DNA of 40,930 nucleotides from Verrucomicrobiales bacterium (GCA_947460575.1 CANHIJ010000026.1:1-40930); one strand, 5' to 3'. Positions 26,235-34,760 are shown, numbered from the stretch's first letter. Made by a program: numbers and translations. Notes: generated from the sequence alone by a model not told the origin.

Positions 26235-27125
26235 ATGAGTTTTCGCTTAGAAATGTTGCAAGTGGCGCGGCTGGCTCCGGGGCTTTTGGGAGAAGCGGCG
26301 GATTTGGTGGAGGGATTTTTGCGGAGTCGGATGACGCCGGAGGGGGCGTTTGGCGACCGGGAGGGGCGGAGCGACTTGTATTATACGGTGTTTGGGATGG
26401 AGGGTTTATTGGCGCTGCAGCGGGAGCCGGAGTGGGCCGCGCTGGTGGGTTGGCTGGAGACATTTGGGGGCGGGGCGGGCTTGGATTTTGTGCACTTGTG
26501 CTGTTTGGCGCGGTGTTGGGATGCGGTGCCGCGCGGGTTTGGGGGACTTGGGGAGGAAGCGGCCACGGGATTGCTCGGGCGGCTGGAGGGGTATCGGTCG
26601 GGGGACGGGGGATTTAACCAGCGGAAGGGGGCGGCGCGCTGCACCGCCTACGGGAGTTTGCTGGGCTGGGCCGCGCACGGCGACCTAAAGGCGCCTGGGC
26701 TGGACCCCGGGGCCTTGCTGGGGTGTTTGGAGGAGCTGCGGTCGGGGGACGGGGGCTTTGGCAATGAGCCGGGCCTGCCGCAGGGGAGCACCCCGGCCAC
26801 GGCGGCGGCGGTTTCGCTGCACCGGCATTTGCGGCGGACGCCAGATGGGGCGGCGGGGCAGTGGCTTTTGGGGCAGGTGCATCCCGGGGGCGGCTTTAAG
26901 GCCATGCCGGGGGCGCCGCTGCCGGATTTGCTGTCCACGGCGGTGGCCTTGCACGCGCTGGACGGGATGCAGGTTTCCTTTGCGGGGCACAAAGAGGCTC
27001 TGCTGGACTTTGTGGATAGCCTGTGGAGCGCGGAGGGCGGGTTTCACGGGCACTGGGCGGACGACGAGTTGGATGTGGAGTACACGTATTATGGCCTTTT
27101 GGCGCTGGGGCACTTGGCGCTGTGA
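26235..27125 (+). CDS. Prenyltransferase/squalene cyclase-fold repeat protein lacking zinc ligands
   Basis: 296 residues of alpha-alpha barrel repeats with the QW-like turn GDGGF or variants: YRSGDGGFNQ, LRSGDGGFGN, VHPGGGFKA and WSAEGGFHG. The nearest named fold is the beta subunit of protein prenyltransferases. In those enzymes zinc is bound by Asp and Cys in a PDxCY stretch and His in DPFHT; the matching places here read PDLLS and DVEYT, so Asp remains but Cys and His are replaced. Catalysis as a zinc prenyltransferase is therefore unlikely. It lies between a 57-aa membrane protein and the exosortase gene. Its role is unknown; a binding or scaffold role is inference. Confidence 0.75.
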   Translation: MSFRLEMLQVARLAPGLLGEAADLVEGFLRSRMTPEGAFGDREGRSDLYYTVFGMEGLLALQREPEWAALVGWLETFGGGAGLDFVHLCCLARCWDAVPRGFGGLGEEAATGLLGRLEGYRSGDGGFNQRKGAARCTAYGSLLGWAAHGDLKAPGLDPGALLGCLEELRSGDGGFGNEPGLPQGSTPATAAAVSLHRHLRRTPDGAAGQWLLGQVHPGGGFKAMPGAPLPDLLSTAVALHALDGMQVSFAGHKEALLDFVDSLWSAEGGFHGHWADDELDVEYTYYGLLALGHLAL

Positions 27126-27190
27126 GTGGGGGGCGGGGGCACGAGGTAAGGGCGATGCCGAGCTTGCTTTTGGGGTCGGGCCGAGCTAGA

Positions 27191-27198
27191 AAAGGAGG
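27191..27198 (+). promoter_or_regulatory. AAAGGAGG Shine-Dalgarno-like site very close to the exosortase ATG
   Basis: A near-perfect anti-SD match, but only one base separates it from the ATG at 27200, which is unusually close. An alternative in-frame ATG at 27155 lies upstream of it. The site therefore does not settle the start. Confidence 0.45.
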
Positions 27199-27199
27199 C

Positions 27200-28186
27200 A
27201 TGTCCGCCGCGCCTTCCTCGCACCCTGAGTCTGGGTCCCTTCTCGGCAAGGGGATGTGGCTGGGGTGGGCGGCGGTGCTGGCGGTTTTTTTTATGTTTTT
27301 GCCACGGTTTGGGCCGACCGGGGGGAATACGACGTGCGGGTGGCTGATTTCGACTTGGACCGCGGAGACCAGCTACGAGCACGGCTGGCTGGTGGTGGGG
27401 CTGATGGCTTGGCTGGGGTGGCGGGCGCGGCCGGGCCTGCTGGCCGAGGAGCTGCGGCCATCCGCGCTGGGGCTGGGTTTAGTGGGCGTGGGGGTGCTCC
27501 TTTTTGTAGGCGGGTGGCGCTTGATCCAGCCGCGCATCAACGTGGTGGCGCTGCCCTTTTTGGTGTACGGCTCGGTGGTCTACATGGCGGGCTGGGCGCG
27601 GGCGCGGCACCTGATTTTTCCGCTGAGCATGGTGGCCTTTGTGATTCCGCTGCCGGGGATTCAGCAGATGACTACTGGGCTGCAGATCATGGCGACTAAG
27701 ATGGCCTACCATGCCACGAAATTGTTTGGGATGCAGACTGAGATCGCGGGCAACCGGGTCTACGATCCCACGGGCAACTGGGGAAATTGGGAGATCGACG
27801 AGGGCTGCAGCGGGATTCGCTCCATCGTGGCCCTGACCCTGGTGACCTATGTTTACGGAATGACGGCGCACCGGAAGTGGAAGGAGCGGGCGGTGATTTT
27901 CGCGGCCTGCATCCCGATCGCGATTTTGGCCAATGCGGTGCGGGTGACTTCGATTTTGGTGGTGGCCCGGATCAATGTGGATTTTGCCAAAACGACCTGG
28001 CACGACTATTCGGGATTTATGTCGTTTGGGGCGGCGCTTTTTTTGTTGATGGTGCTGAGCAAGGTGATGCGGCAGGGGCTGAAGGCGCTGCGGCCGAAGG
28101 TTACGGTGACGCGGGTGGACGGCCGGGGGCCGGGTTCGGCCGGGGCCCCAGGGGCGGCGGGAACGGCCTCAGTTGATCTCTATTGA
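27200..28186 (+). CDS. Exosortase (EpsH/Xrt family)
   Basis: 328 residues from 27200 (or 343 from 27155). Multi-pass inner-membrane cysteine transpeptidase of the exosortase/archaeosortase family, which processes C-terminal sorting signals such as PEP-CTERM. About eight hydrophobic segments. The catalytic triad is visible as Cys203 in DEGCSGIRS, Arg248 in ANAVRVTSI and His268 in TWHDYSGF. The C-terminal ~45 residues are a soluble Gly/Pro/Ala tail. It is followed after 5 nt by the EpsI gene, with which it is almost surely cotranscribed. No protein in the window shows a PEP-CTERM-like C-terminus. Confidence 0.93.
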   Translation: MSAAPSSHPESGSLLGKGMWLGWAAVLAVFFMFLPRFGPTGGNTTCGWLISTWTAETSYEHGWLVVGLMAWLGWRARPGLLAEELRPSALGLGLVGVGVLLFVGGWRLIQPRINVVALPFLVYGSVVYMAGWARARHLIFPLSMVAFVIPLPGIQQMTTGLQIMATKMAYHATKLFGMQTEIAGNRVYDPTGNWGNWEIDEGCSGIRSIVALTLVTYVYGMTAHRKWKERAVIFAACIPIAILANAVRVTSILVVARINVDFAKTTWHDYSGFMSFGAALFLLMVLSKVMRQGLKALRPKVTVTRVDGRGPGSAGAPGAAGTASVDLY

Positions 28187-28191
28187 ACGGT

Positions 28192-28935
28192 ATGTTGAAG
28201 CGCTTTTTCTTGTTGCACGCGGTCCTCGCTGGGGGGCTGAGTTTGGTTTTTCTGCTCCCGAAGTCTCCGCCGCTGCAGGCGTCGGCGGTGTCGCTGGAGA
28301 TGCCCAATTTGCTGGTGCTGTCGGGCTGGACCGCGGGCCCCAAGATTGAGCCTTCCGAGAAGGAGTTGAAGGCCCTGGCGCAGGATACTAATTTTTCGCG
28401 GCGCAATTACTACCGCGCGGCGGGACTGGAGGCGCCGCGGGGCTCGCGGGAGATGTTGCAAGCCTCGATCGTGCTCTCGGGCAAGGACATCAACAACAGC
28501 GTGCACCGGCCCGAGCGCTGCCTGCCCGCCCAGGGCTTAAACTTGGTGAGCAGCCGGGATTTTCCGGTCCAGCTCAAAGGCGGGCAGAAGATTACGCTCA
28601 AGCGGCTGGTTTGCACGGGGTCGGATCTGGAGACTAAGGCCAGCTATACCCACTTAAATTACTATTGGTTCGTGGGGCACGACAGCGTGCAGCACAGCCA
28701 CTACGGGCGGACGTTTAAGGATATGAGGGACCGCCTCATGGAGGGCTACGACCAGCGCTGGGCCTACATCACGGTCAGCACCAACCTGGTGCGCTCCCTG
28801 GCCAGGGACGAGAGCGGGCAGGAGTTTTTGACCAGCAAGCTGAGCGAGGAGGAGACGGACCGCAACGTGGCCGAGTTTGTCGCCGAGTTGGCGCCGGAGA
28901 TTTTGGATTTGTCGGCCGTCAAGGAGTGGCATTAG
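28192..28935 (+). CDS. Exosortase-associated EpsI protein (DUF3485)
   Basis: 247 residues with an N-terminal membrane anchor (about 4-24). The EpsI hallmark is the HRPERCLPAQG segment, followed by WFVGHD and the C-terminal WAYITVSTNL region. EpsI proteins accompany exosortases in exopolysaccharide/PEP-CTERM loci, sometimes fused to them; their biochemical role is not settled. The ATG at 28192 is preferred; a TTG at 28183 overlaps the exosortase stop. A 17-bp duplication covers its last codon and stop. Confidence 0.9.
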   Translation: MLKRFFLLHAVLAGGLSLVFLLPKSPPLQASAVSLEMPNLLVLSGWTAGPKIEPSEKELKALAQDTNFSRRNYYRAAGLEAPRGSREMLQASIVLSGKDINNSVHRPERCLPAQGLNLVSSRDFPVQLKGGQKITLKRLVCTGSDLETKASYTHLNYYWFVGHDSVQHSHYGRTFKDMRDRLMEGYDQRWAYITVSTNLVRSLARDESGQEFLTSKLSEEETDRNVAEFVAELAPEILDLSAVKEWH

Positions 28936-28960
28936 GGCGGGCCCAGCATTAGGGCGGGCC
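28929..28960 (+). repeat. Short direct duplication across the epsI-like stop codon
   Basis: gcattagggcgggcc occurs at 28929-28943 and again at 28946-28960 (17-bp period). The first copy includes the last His codon and the TAG stop. Confidence 0.85.
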
Positions 28961-28992
28961 TAGGAGCCTAGGGGGCTCTGGGATCAGGGGGG

Positions 28993-30876
28993 TCAGGGAG
29001 CGCGAGGTTTGAGGCGGAGGAGGTGGAAGGTGAATTCCGGCTCGATGCCGTGGCGGGTGCTGATTTTTTCGAAGAGGGCGGGGTCGTCGAGGAGGGGGAA
29101 GCCTTCGGGTTGGTTGAGGCGGTTGAGGGCTTCGTAGCCGAGGGCGACGAGGAGGGGGCGTTGGTCGCGGCGGGCTTCGTCGATGAGGGCTTGGAGGGCG
29201 GGGGCGGATTGGCTGCGGATGTCGCGGAGGGCGGGTTCGTAGCACTGGAGGACGTGGGAGCCGAGGCCGTAGCCGACGGGGATGGTGCGGGGGCCGCCGA
29301 GGCGGCGGAGGTCGGCGGCGGTTTCGCGGAAGGGAGCGTAGCTGCGGGTGAGCAGGAGGCGGGTTTGGGGGAAGGTGAGGGCCGCGAAGCCGAGGAGGGC
29401 GGCGCCGGGAAGGAGGGGGCGGCGGGCGCGGCTGAGTCCGATGGCGACGAGGAGGAGCAGGGGGATGCTGGAGGCGAGGAGGAAGCGGTGGTAGAAGTAG
29501 AAGCCGGAGAGGTTGACGGCGAGGAGGAAGGCGGCGCTGGCGGCGAGGACGGCGAGGAGGACGACGGCGCTGCGCGTTTGGCAGCGGAGGAGGTAGCGGG
29601 CGCCGACGAGGGCGGCGACGGCTCCACTCAGGATGAGGAGGAGGAGGCCGGGGTCGGCCAGGTGCGGCAGGTTGGCGGGGCCGGGGTCGGCCGCGGGATC
29701 CATGCCGGCGGCGACTTGGGAGAGGGTGCGCCGGAGGTAGGCCGGGGTGAGGAGGTTGCCGTCGCCGTTGCGCGGGCCCCAGGTGGCGGCTTGGAGGAGA
29801 TTGGGGAGGAAGGCGACGAGGAGGAGGGCGGCCGCTATGAGGTTGATAAGGCCCCACTGGGCGAGGCGGCGGAGGCGGTCCGGCCCGGGCTGGCGCCAGA
29901 TGAGAAAGGAGGCGGCGAGGGCCAGGGCCAGGGCGGCGCTGAAGTGGCTGACGACGTGGGCCCACATGAGGAGGAATTGGCAGAGACCGGCGAGCCACCA
30001 CCAGCGGCGCGACCCGGCGGGGTCGGCGGTAGCCCGCTCCAAGGCATAGAGGGCCGCGGTCATAAAAAAGAGCGCCAGGCCGTAGCTGCGGGCATCGGCG
30101 CCATAGCGGATCAGCCAAGGGTGAATCGCAATGAGGAGGGCGGCGATGAGGCCCGCGCGGGGTCCGGCGAGGCGCCGGGCGAGGAGGGCGGCGAGGGCCA
30201 CGGTGCCGAGGCTGGCGAGGAGCACGGGGAGGCGCAGCGCCAGTTCGCACAAGTGGCCTGGGGGAGCGTGGGTCAGGCGGGCGTAGAGGGAGTGGCTGAG
30301 TTTGGAGGGGAGTGTTAGGATTGGGTGGTTGGTGGGCTTGTTGTAGTACCAAGCGGCGCGGGCCCAGGAAGTGGGCTGGAAAGTGGGGGAGTCGGGGTGG
30401 CGGGGATCTTGGCGCCACTCGCCGAGGGTGGCGAATTTGGCGTTCCAGAGTTCGTCCCACCAGAGGCTGCCGGAGGCGAGGGGGAGGCGGAGGGTGGCCG
30501 CGAGGACGAGAATGGCGAGGAGGGCGGGGCCGAAGGCGCGGGAGGCGCGAAGGGGGGCGGGCGGCGGGGCGGGAAGGGCGGGAGTGGAGCGCGCGGGGGG
30601 GTGCCACCAGCGGAGGGTGAGGAGGGCGAGGGCGAGGAGGGCGAGGGCGGCGAGGGTCGCCCAGTGGGTGCCGAGGACGGCGGCGTCCTCCCATTTGAAG
30701 GGGGCCGGGGAGGGGCCGGGGGCGGCGGTCCAGCGGGCGGCGGCGCGCTGAAGGAGTTTGGGGGAGACGACTTGGGAGCGGAGCAGGGCCGCGAGGGCGG
30801 CGAGGAGGAGCAGGAGAGCCGCGGTGGCGGGATAGGGCACCCAGCGCTGGAGGAGGGAGGGCGGGCGAGAAGACAT
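28993..30876 (-). CDS. ArnT/PMT-like membrane glycosyltransferase (GT-C fold)
   Basis: 627 residues with about a dozen hydrophobic segments. The first extracytoplasmic loop carries an acidic pair in LWWDELWNAKF, and a later loop has IHPWLIRYGADARSYGLAL, both typical of the GT39/GT83 group that transfers sugars or aminosugars from lipid-phosphate donors on the periplasmic face. The C-terminal ~130 residues form a soluble domain. Substrate is unknown; envelope glycan or protein modification is inferred from neighbours. Its ATG follows the TAA of the upstream gene by one base, so the two are translated together. Confidence 0.82.
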   Translation of the reverse strand: MSSRPPSLLQRWVPYPATAALLLLLAALAALLRSQVVSPKLLQRAAARWTAAPGPSPAPFKWEDAAVLGTHWATLAALALLALALLTLRWWHPPARSTPALPAPPPAPLRASRAFGPALLAILVLAATLRLPLASGSLWWDELWNAKFATLGEWRQDPRHPDSPTFQPTSWARAAWYYNKPTNHPILTLPSKLSHSLYARLTHAPPGHLCELALRLPVLLASLGTVALAALLARRLAGPRAGLIAALLIAIHPWLIRYGADARSYGLALFFMTAALYALERATADPAGSRRWWWLAGLCQFLLMWAHVVSHFSAALALALAASFLIWRQPGPDRLRRLAQWGLINLIAAALLLVAFLPNLLQAATWGPRNGDGNLLTPAYLRRTLSQVAAGMDPAADPGPANLPHLADPGLLLLILSGAVAALVGARYLLRCQTRSAVVLLAVLAASAAFLLAVNLSGFYFYHRFLLASSIPLLLLVAIGLSRARRPLLPGAALLGFAALTFPQTRLLLTRSYAPFRETAADLRRLGGPRTIPVGYGLGSHVLQCYEPALRDIRSQSAPALQALIDEARRDQRPLLVALGYEALNRLNQPEGFPLLDDPALFEKISTRHGIEPEFTFHLLRLKPRAP

Positions 30877-30877
30877 G

Positions 30878-31693
30878 TTATGCGAAGCGGATCATGTCTT
30901 TGAGGAATTGGCCCCAAAGATAGAAGCAGCCGCGCCAGGAATAGCGGAAGGTGCCTTCGCCGGATGCGGTGATGAGGCCGCGGCGCAAACTGTGTTGGAC
31001 TTGGGAGTCTAGATCGGCCTCGAGGAGGGCGGGGAGGGCGGCTTCATCGGCGCTTTGGAGGTCGTCGTGGGCGATGTGGAGGAGGGCGAGGGTAGAGCGG
31101 TGTTCGGCGAGGAGTTCGACGAAGGAATCGGCCGCGGGCACGGGGTGGAGCTGCACTTTGGGAGGGGAGGGCATGCTCTGGGCGAAGGGGTAATTGGTGG
31201 TAGTGAGGACGCGGCCGCCGCAGGCGCGGCAGGTGATGCTGACGAAGGCCACGCTCATGGCGGCCTGCTGGTTGAGGTGGATGGCGGCTTCGGTGCGCGT
31301 GGGGGCGTGGTAGTAGAGGCGGAGGAATTGGTGCATTTCCTCCCAATCGAGGCCGATGTCGTCGACTTGGGTGAAGCCTTCAGCTTCGAGTTCCTCGCTG
31401 AGTTCGGCGAGTTGGGGAAAATCGCGGCGGCTCGGGGGGAGGCGAGGGAGGAGGCGGCGGGTGAGGGGGAGGCGGAGGTGGCGGATGCGGAGGACGATTT
31501 CGACCCAGGGGAGGAAGAACCAGGCGCTGAGGGCGGCAGCTCCGGCGAGGTGGGAGCCGCTGAGGAGCCAGCCCGCGAGGTAGGTGGCGGCGAGGTAGCA
31601 GAGGGCGCCGACGCGGCGGGTGAGCGGGTGGGCGAAGGAGCGGAGGGCGTGCCCACAGGCGGCGGTTCCCCCGATGATCAGCAGTTCATTCAT
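30878..31693 (-). CDS. Conserved-looking membrane protein of unknown function
   Basis: 271 residues, family not recognised. Two or three hydrophobic segments near the N-terminus (about 3-15, 30-47 and 52-70) anchor a mainly soluble domain with one CRACGG cysteine pair, an acidic helix (ELSEELEAEGFTQVDDIGLD) and a C-terminal region ending FLKDMIRFA. It lies 34 nt after the YihY gene and one base before the glycosyltransferase ATG, so it is the middle gene of a three-gene unit. Confidence 0.78.
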   Translation of the reverse strand: MNELLIIGGTAACGHALRSFAHPLTRRVGALCYLAATYLAGWLLSGSHLAGAAALSAWFFLPWVEIVLRIRHLRLPLTRRLLPRLPPSRRDFPQLAELSEELEAEGFTQVDDIGLDWEEMHQFLRLYYHAPTRTEAAIHLNQQAAMSVAFVSITCRACGGRVLTTTNYPFAQSMPSPPKVQLHPVPAADSFVELLAEHRSTLALLHIAHDDLQSADEAALPALLEADLDSQVQHSLRRGLITASGEGTFRYSWRGCFYLWGQFLKDMIRFA

Positions 31694-31727
31694 CGAGAAG
31701 GCCTGGTAGCCGCAGCCTTTGGCGCGG

Positions 31728-32627
31728 TCAATCGACGGTTTGGCGGGAACCGCGGGCGGGGGGCGCCGCCAGGGACGGTTTGCGCCCGTGGGGGGTGCCG
31801 CGGAGGCGCTGGTTGATTTCGATGTATTCGGCGCCGCTGAGGACGATGAGGGAGGAGTAGTAGACCCAGATGAGGAGAAGAACTACGGAGCCGGCGGCGC
31901 CGAAGGTGCTCAGGGTGCTGCTGCGCCCGAGATACCAGGCGAGGCCGAACTTCCCGAGCTCAAAGAGCAGGGCGGTGACGAGGGCCCCCGTCCAAACGTC
32001 GCGCCAAGGGAATTTTAAGTCGGGAAGGATTTTAAAGATGAGGGCGAAGAGGAGGAATTCGATGGCAAAAGCGATCGCGAAGCCGAGGAGGGCCCAGGCT
32101 TCCACGGGGAGGGCAAATTGATTGACCAGCCAGCTGCGCAGGACCGCGAAGGTGCTGGAGAGGAGCACCGAGAGGAGGAGGAGGGAGCCGGAGGCGAGCA
32201 CCATGGCAAAGGAGAGGAGGCGGTCGCGGACGAAGTGAGTGATGCCGCGGCCGTGGCGGCTGCGGAGGCCCCAGATGTGATTCAGGGAGTCCTTGAGCTC
32301 GACGAAGACCCCGGTGGCGCCGTAGAGGAGGGTGGCGCCGCCGAGGAGGGCGGCGGCGGAGTGATTGTCTTTGGAGAGGGTGACGCCGCGCACCAATTGT
32401 TCGAGGGCGGCGGCGGCTTGGGCGCCCATGAGGGTGGTGAGTTGCAGGTGGAGCTCGCCTTCGATCGCCTGAGGTCCGAGCACCTTGGCGATGATGGTCA
32501 TGGCCAGCAGGAGCAGGGGGGCCATGGAGAAGAGGGCGAAGTAGGCGATGGCGGCGCTCTGGCGGGGGAGGCGGTCGTTAGACCAGGCCTCGCTGAAGGC
32601 GACGACAAAGCGGCGGAGATGGGTCAT
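31728..32627 (-). CDS. YihY/BrkB family inner-membrane protein
   Basis: 299 residues with six membrane segments. Family pattern is clear: RLPRQSAAIAYFALFSMAPLLLL at the start, LLYGATGVFVELKDSLNHIWGL, KILPDLKFPWRDVWTGALVTALLFELGKFGLAWYLG and VLLLIWVYYSSLIVLSGAEY near the end. Once annotated as ribonuclease BN; that is not supported for this family, whose function (possibly transport or envelope biogenesis) is unknown. First gene of the minus-strand unit; divergent from the WecG-type gene with a 186-bp intergenic region. Confidence 0.92.
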   Translation of the reverse strand: MTHLRRFVVAFSEAWSNDRLPRQSAAIAYFALFSMAPLLLLAMTIIAKVLGPQAIEGELHLQLTTLMGAQAAAALEQLVRGVTLSKDNHSAAALLGGATLLYGATGVFVELKDSLNHIWGLRSRHGRGITHFVRDRLLSFAMVLASGSLLLLSVLLSSTFAVLRSWLVNQFALPVEAWALLGFAIAFAIEFLLFALIFKILPDLKFPWRDVWTGALVTALLFELGKFGLAWYLGRSSTLSTFGAAGSVVLLLIWVYYSSLIVLSGAEYIEINQRLRGTPHGRKPSLAAPPARGSRQTVD

Positions 32628-32751
32628 GGGGAAGCAAGGGAGCGAAAATGGAGGAGAGAAAGCGGGAAGCTGCGCCGCGCTGGGCTAGGCAAACCGCCGG
32701 TAGACAGGGCGGGGAGGCGAGGGGAGAATAGCCGAGAAAGGAGGAGGCGGG

Positions 32752-32802
32752 GGCCGCGCGGGCGGATCTGCCCGCCGCGGGCGGCCTTTTTTATTTTTTA
32801 CC
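32752..32802 (+). terminator. Intrinsic terminator-like hairpin in the leader of the WecG-type gene
   Basis: Two-part stem: ggccgc (32752-32757) with gcggcc (32781-32786), and gcgggc (32758-32763) with gcccgc (32770-32775) around loop ggatct, followed by tttttt a tttttt (32787-32799). It points with the plus strand and ends 14 nt before the ATG at 32814. No plus-strand gene ends upstream, so it may attenuate leader transcription or end a short unseen RNA. Confidence 0.65.
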
Positions 32803-32813
32803 AACCCAAACGC

Positions 32814-33581
32814 ATGGAGACTCGCCCGATTTTAGGTTTAGAGGTGGCTGTAGCTACTTATGAAACGGCGGGGGCGCGGATTTTTGAGCTGGCGCGGGAT
32901 CGCGCGCGGGTGAGCGCGGTGGAGGCGGCCAACACCATGGTGGTGACGAAGGCGCGGCACGAGGCGGCCTTTGGGGCCGTGATGCGGCGCTTTGATCTGA
33001 TTTTGCCCGACGGGATGCCTTTGGTGTGGGGCTTGAATCGGCAGTTGCCGCCGGAGCGGCGGCTCAAGGATCGGGTGTACGGGCCGAGCCTGATGCTGGC
33101 GCTCTGGGAGGCCTCGCAGGGGCAGGAGGATTTGAGCCATTATTTGCTGGGGGGGACGGAGGAAATTTTGGAGGCGCTGGAGGCGCATTTGGGGGAAAAA
33201 TATCCGGGGGCGCGCTTGGGGGGGAGCTATGCGCCGCCGTTTGGCACCTGGTCGGATGCGGAAAACGAGCACATTTTCCGCCAGATTCGGGAGAGCGGGG
33301 CCAACTTAATATGGGTGGGGCTAGGCTGTCCCAAGCAGGAGGCGTGGATTGCGCAGCACTGGGATCGGCTGCCGCCGGGAGTGTATTTTGGGATTGGCGC
33401 GGCCTTTGCCTTCCACGCAGGGAAGGTCCGGCAGGCGCCGGCCCTCGTGCAGCGCCTGGGGCTGGAGTGGGCTTTTCGCCTGGCGGCGGAGCCGCGGCGG
33501 CTCTTTAAACGCTATTTAAAATACAATAGTTTATTTCTCTGGTATAGCCTGAGGGAGCGCGGAGCGGGCTTCGGCCGGTAA
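32814..33581 (+). CDS. WecG/TagA/CpsF family glycosyltransferase (GT26)
   Basis: 255 residues. Members add a sugar, often N-acetylmannosamine or related, to a lipid-linked acceptor on the cytoplasmic face during polysaccharide assembly. Seen: AANTMVVTKARHEAAF, the catalytic Asp motif LPDGMPLVWG, YLLGGTEEILEALEAHL, and GLGCPKQEAWI near residue 165. The C-terminal RLFKRYLKYNSLFLWY segment matches the family's membrane-associating tail. ATG at 32814 is preceded by a terminator-like hairpin. Ends 102 nt before the manC-like gene on the same strand, compatible with a joint unit. Confidence 0.92.
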   Translation: METRPILGLEVAVATYETAGARIFELARDRARVSAVEAANTMVVTKARHEAAFGAVMRRFDLILPDGMPLVWGLNRQLPPERRLKDRVYGPSLMLALWEASQGQEDLSHYLLGGTEEILEALEAHLGEKYPGARLGGSYAPPFGTWSDAENEHIFRQIRESGANLIWVGLGCPKQEAWIAQHWDRLPPGVYFGIGAAFAFHAGKVRQAPALVQRLGLEWAFRLAAEPRRLFKRYLKYNSLFLWYSLRERGAGFGR

Positions 33582-33683
33582 AGCCGCGTGCCCCGCGGAG
33601 CGCCTCGCCGGAGCACGAAGCGTTTTCTGCATTGCAATTGCCCCCGCTTCCATTCACCTGCCGTGCTAAACCCCGATTACCCC

Positions 33684-34760
33684 ATGAACATCCCTCCCAC
33701 CTACGCCGTGATTCTCGCCGGAGGCAGCGGCCGCCGCTTTTGGCCGCTCAGCCGCGATACCCGCCCCAAGCAATTGCTTCAGCTTTTCGGGGGCAAAACC
33801 CTGCTGGAACACGCCTTGAATCGCCTAGAAGGCTTGGTGCCGCGGGAAAATATCCTCATTTTGACCAACCGCGAACAGGAGGAGGCCGTGCGGGCCATTT
33901 TGGGCGAGGCCATTCCCGCGGAAAATATTCTCTCCGAGCCCGCCAAGCGGGACACCGCGCCGGCGATTGCGCTGGGCATTGGCTGGGTGGCGGCGCGCGA
34001 CGCCAGCGCGGTGATGATGGTGCTTCCCGCCGACCAATTGATCCAGGACGAGGCCGCCTTTCGCCGCTGTCTCGGCGGCGCGGTGGCGGTGGCCCATCGC
34101 ACCCAAGCTCTGGTGACCATTGGGATCAGTCCCACCTGGGCATGTCCCAGCTACGGCTACATCGAGCGGGGCGCGCGCACCCAGGTCACTGGGGCCGAGG
34201 AAGCGGTGGTCTACGAAGTGCGGCGCTTCCGCGAAAAGCCCAATCCCGACCTCGCCGAGGACTTCCTGCGCCAGGGGAATTTTTCGTGGAATGCTGGGAT
34301 GTTCATCTGGAGCGTGTCGGCGGTGGTGGCGGAGCTCAGTCGGCACCGGCCTGAGTTGTCCAAGTTCGTCGCCGAGGTGCACCACAGCACCGATCTGAAG
34401 GCCACCATTGAGGCCCAATTTACCTCCCTGCCGCAGATTTCGATCGACTACGCGCTGATGGAAAGAGCCAGCCGAGTGCTCAATGTGGAGGCCAGCTTTG
34501 ACTGGGACGACGTCGGCTCGTGGATCAGCGTGGGCAAGTACTTGCCCAAGGATGCCAACGGCAACGCCGCCAACCAGGAGCTGGTGCAGATCGACTCCCA
34601 CGAAAACATCGTCTTCAGCACCGCGGGGCAAAATATTTCGCTCCTGGGGGTGACCGACCTGATCGTGGTGCAGACGGCCGATGCCCTCCTAGTGGCCAAC
34701 CGGCACTCGGCAGACGCCATCAAAAAAATCGTCGACTTGTTGCCAGAGGCCCTGCACTAG
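33684..34760 (+). CDS. manC: Mannose-1-phosphate guanylyltransferase
   Basis: 358 residues; makes GDP-mannose from mannose-1-phosphate and GTP, the donor for mannose-containing polysaccharides. Nucleotidyltransferase signature AVILAGGSGRRFWPLSRDTRPKQLL at the N-terminus, PADQLI, GYIERG, FREKPNPDLAEDFLRQGNFSWNAGMFIW and SFDWDDVGSW. Length corresponds to the short form without a fused phosphomannose isomerase domain. ATG at 33684 is chosen over an in-frame upstream start. Its codons end in C more often than those of most plus-strand neighbours, which favour G. Closed by a bidirectional terminator. Confidence 0.94.
   Translation: MNIPPTYAVILAGGSGRRFWPLSRDTRPKQLLQLFGGKTLLEHALNRLEGLVPRENILILTNREQEEAVRAILGEAIPAENILSEPAKRDTAPAIALGIGWVAARDASAVMMVLPADQLIQDEAAFRRCLGGAVAVAHRTQALVTIGISPTWACPSYGYIERGARTQVTGAEEAVVYEVRRFREKPNPDLAEDFLRQGNFSWNAGMFIWSVSAVVAELSRHRPELSKFVAEVHHSTDLKATIEAQFTSLPQISIDYALMERASRVLNVEASFDWDDVGSWISVGKYLPKDANGNAANQELVQIDSHENIVFSTAGQNISLLGVTDLIVVQTADALLVANRHSADAIKKIVDLLPEALH

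Noticed and set aside
23041..27190. gccgagctag shared by 23043 and 27180
   Set aside because: A ten-base match in GC-rich DNA without further flanking similarity; likely chance.
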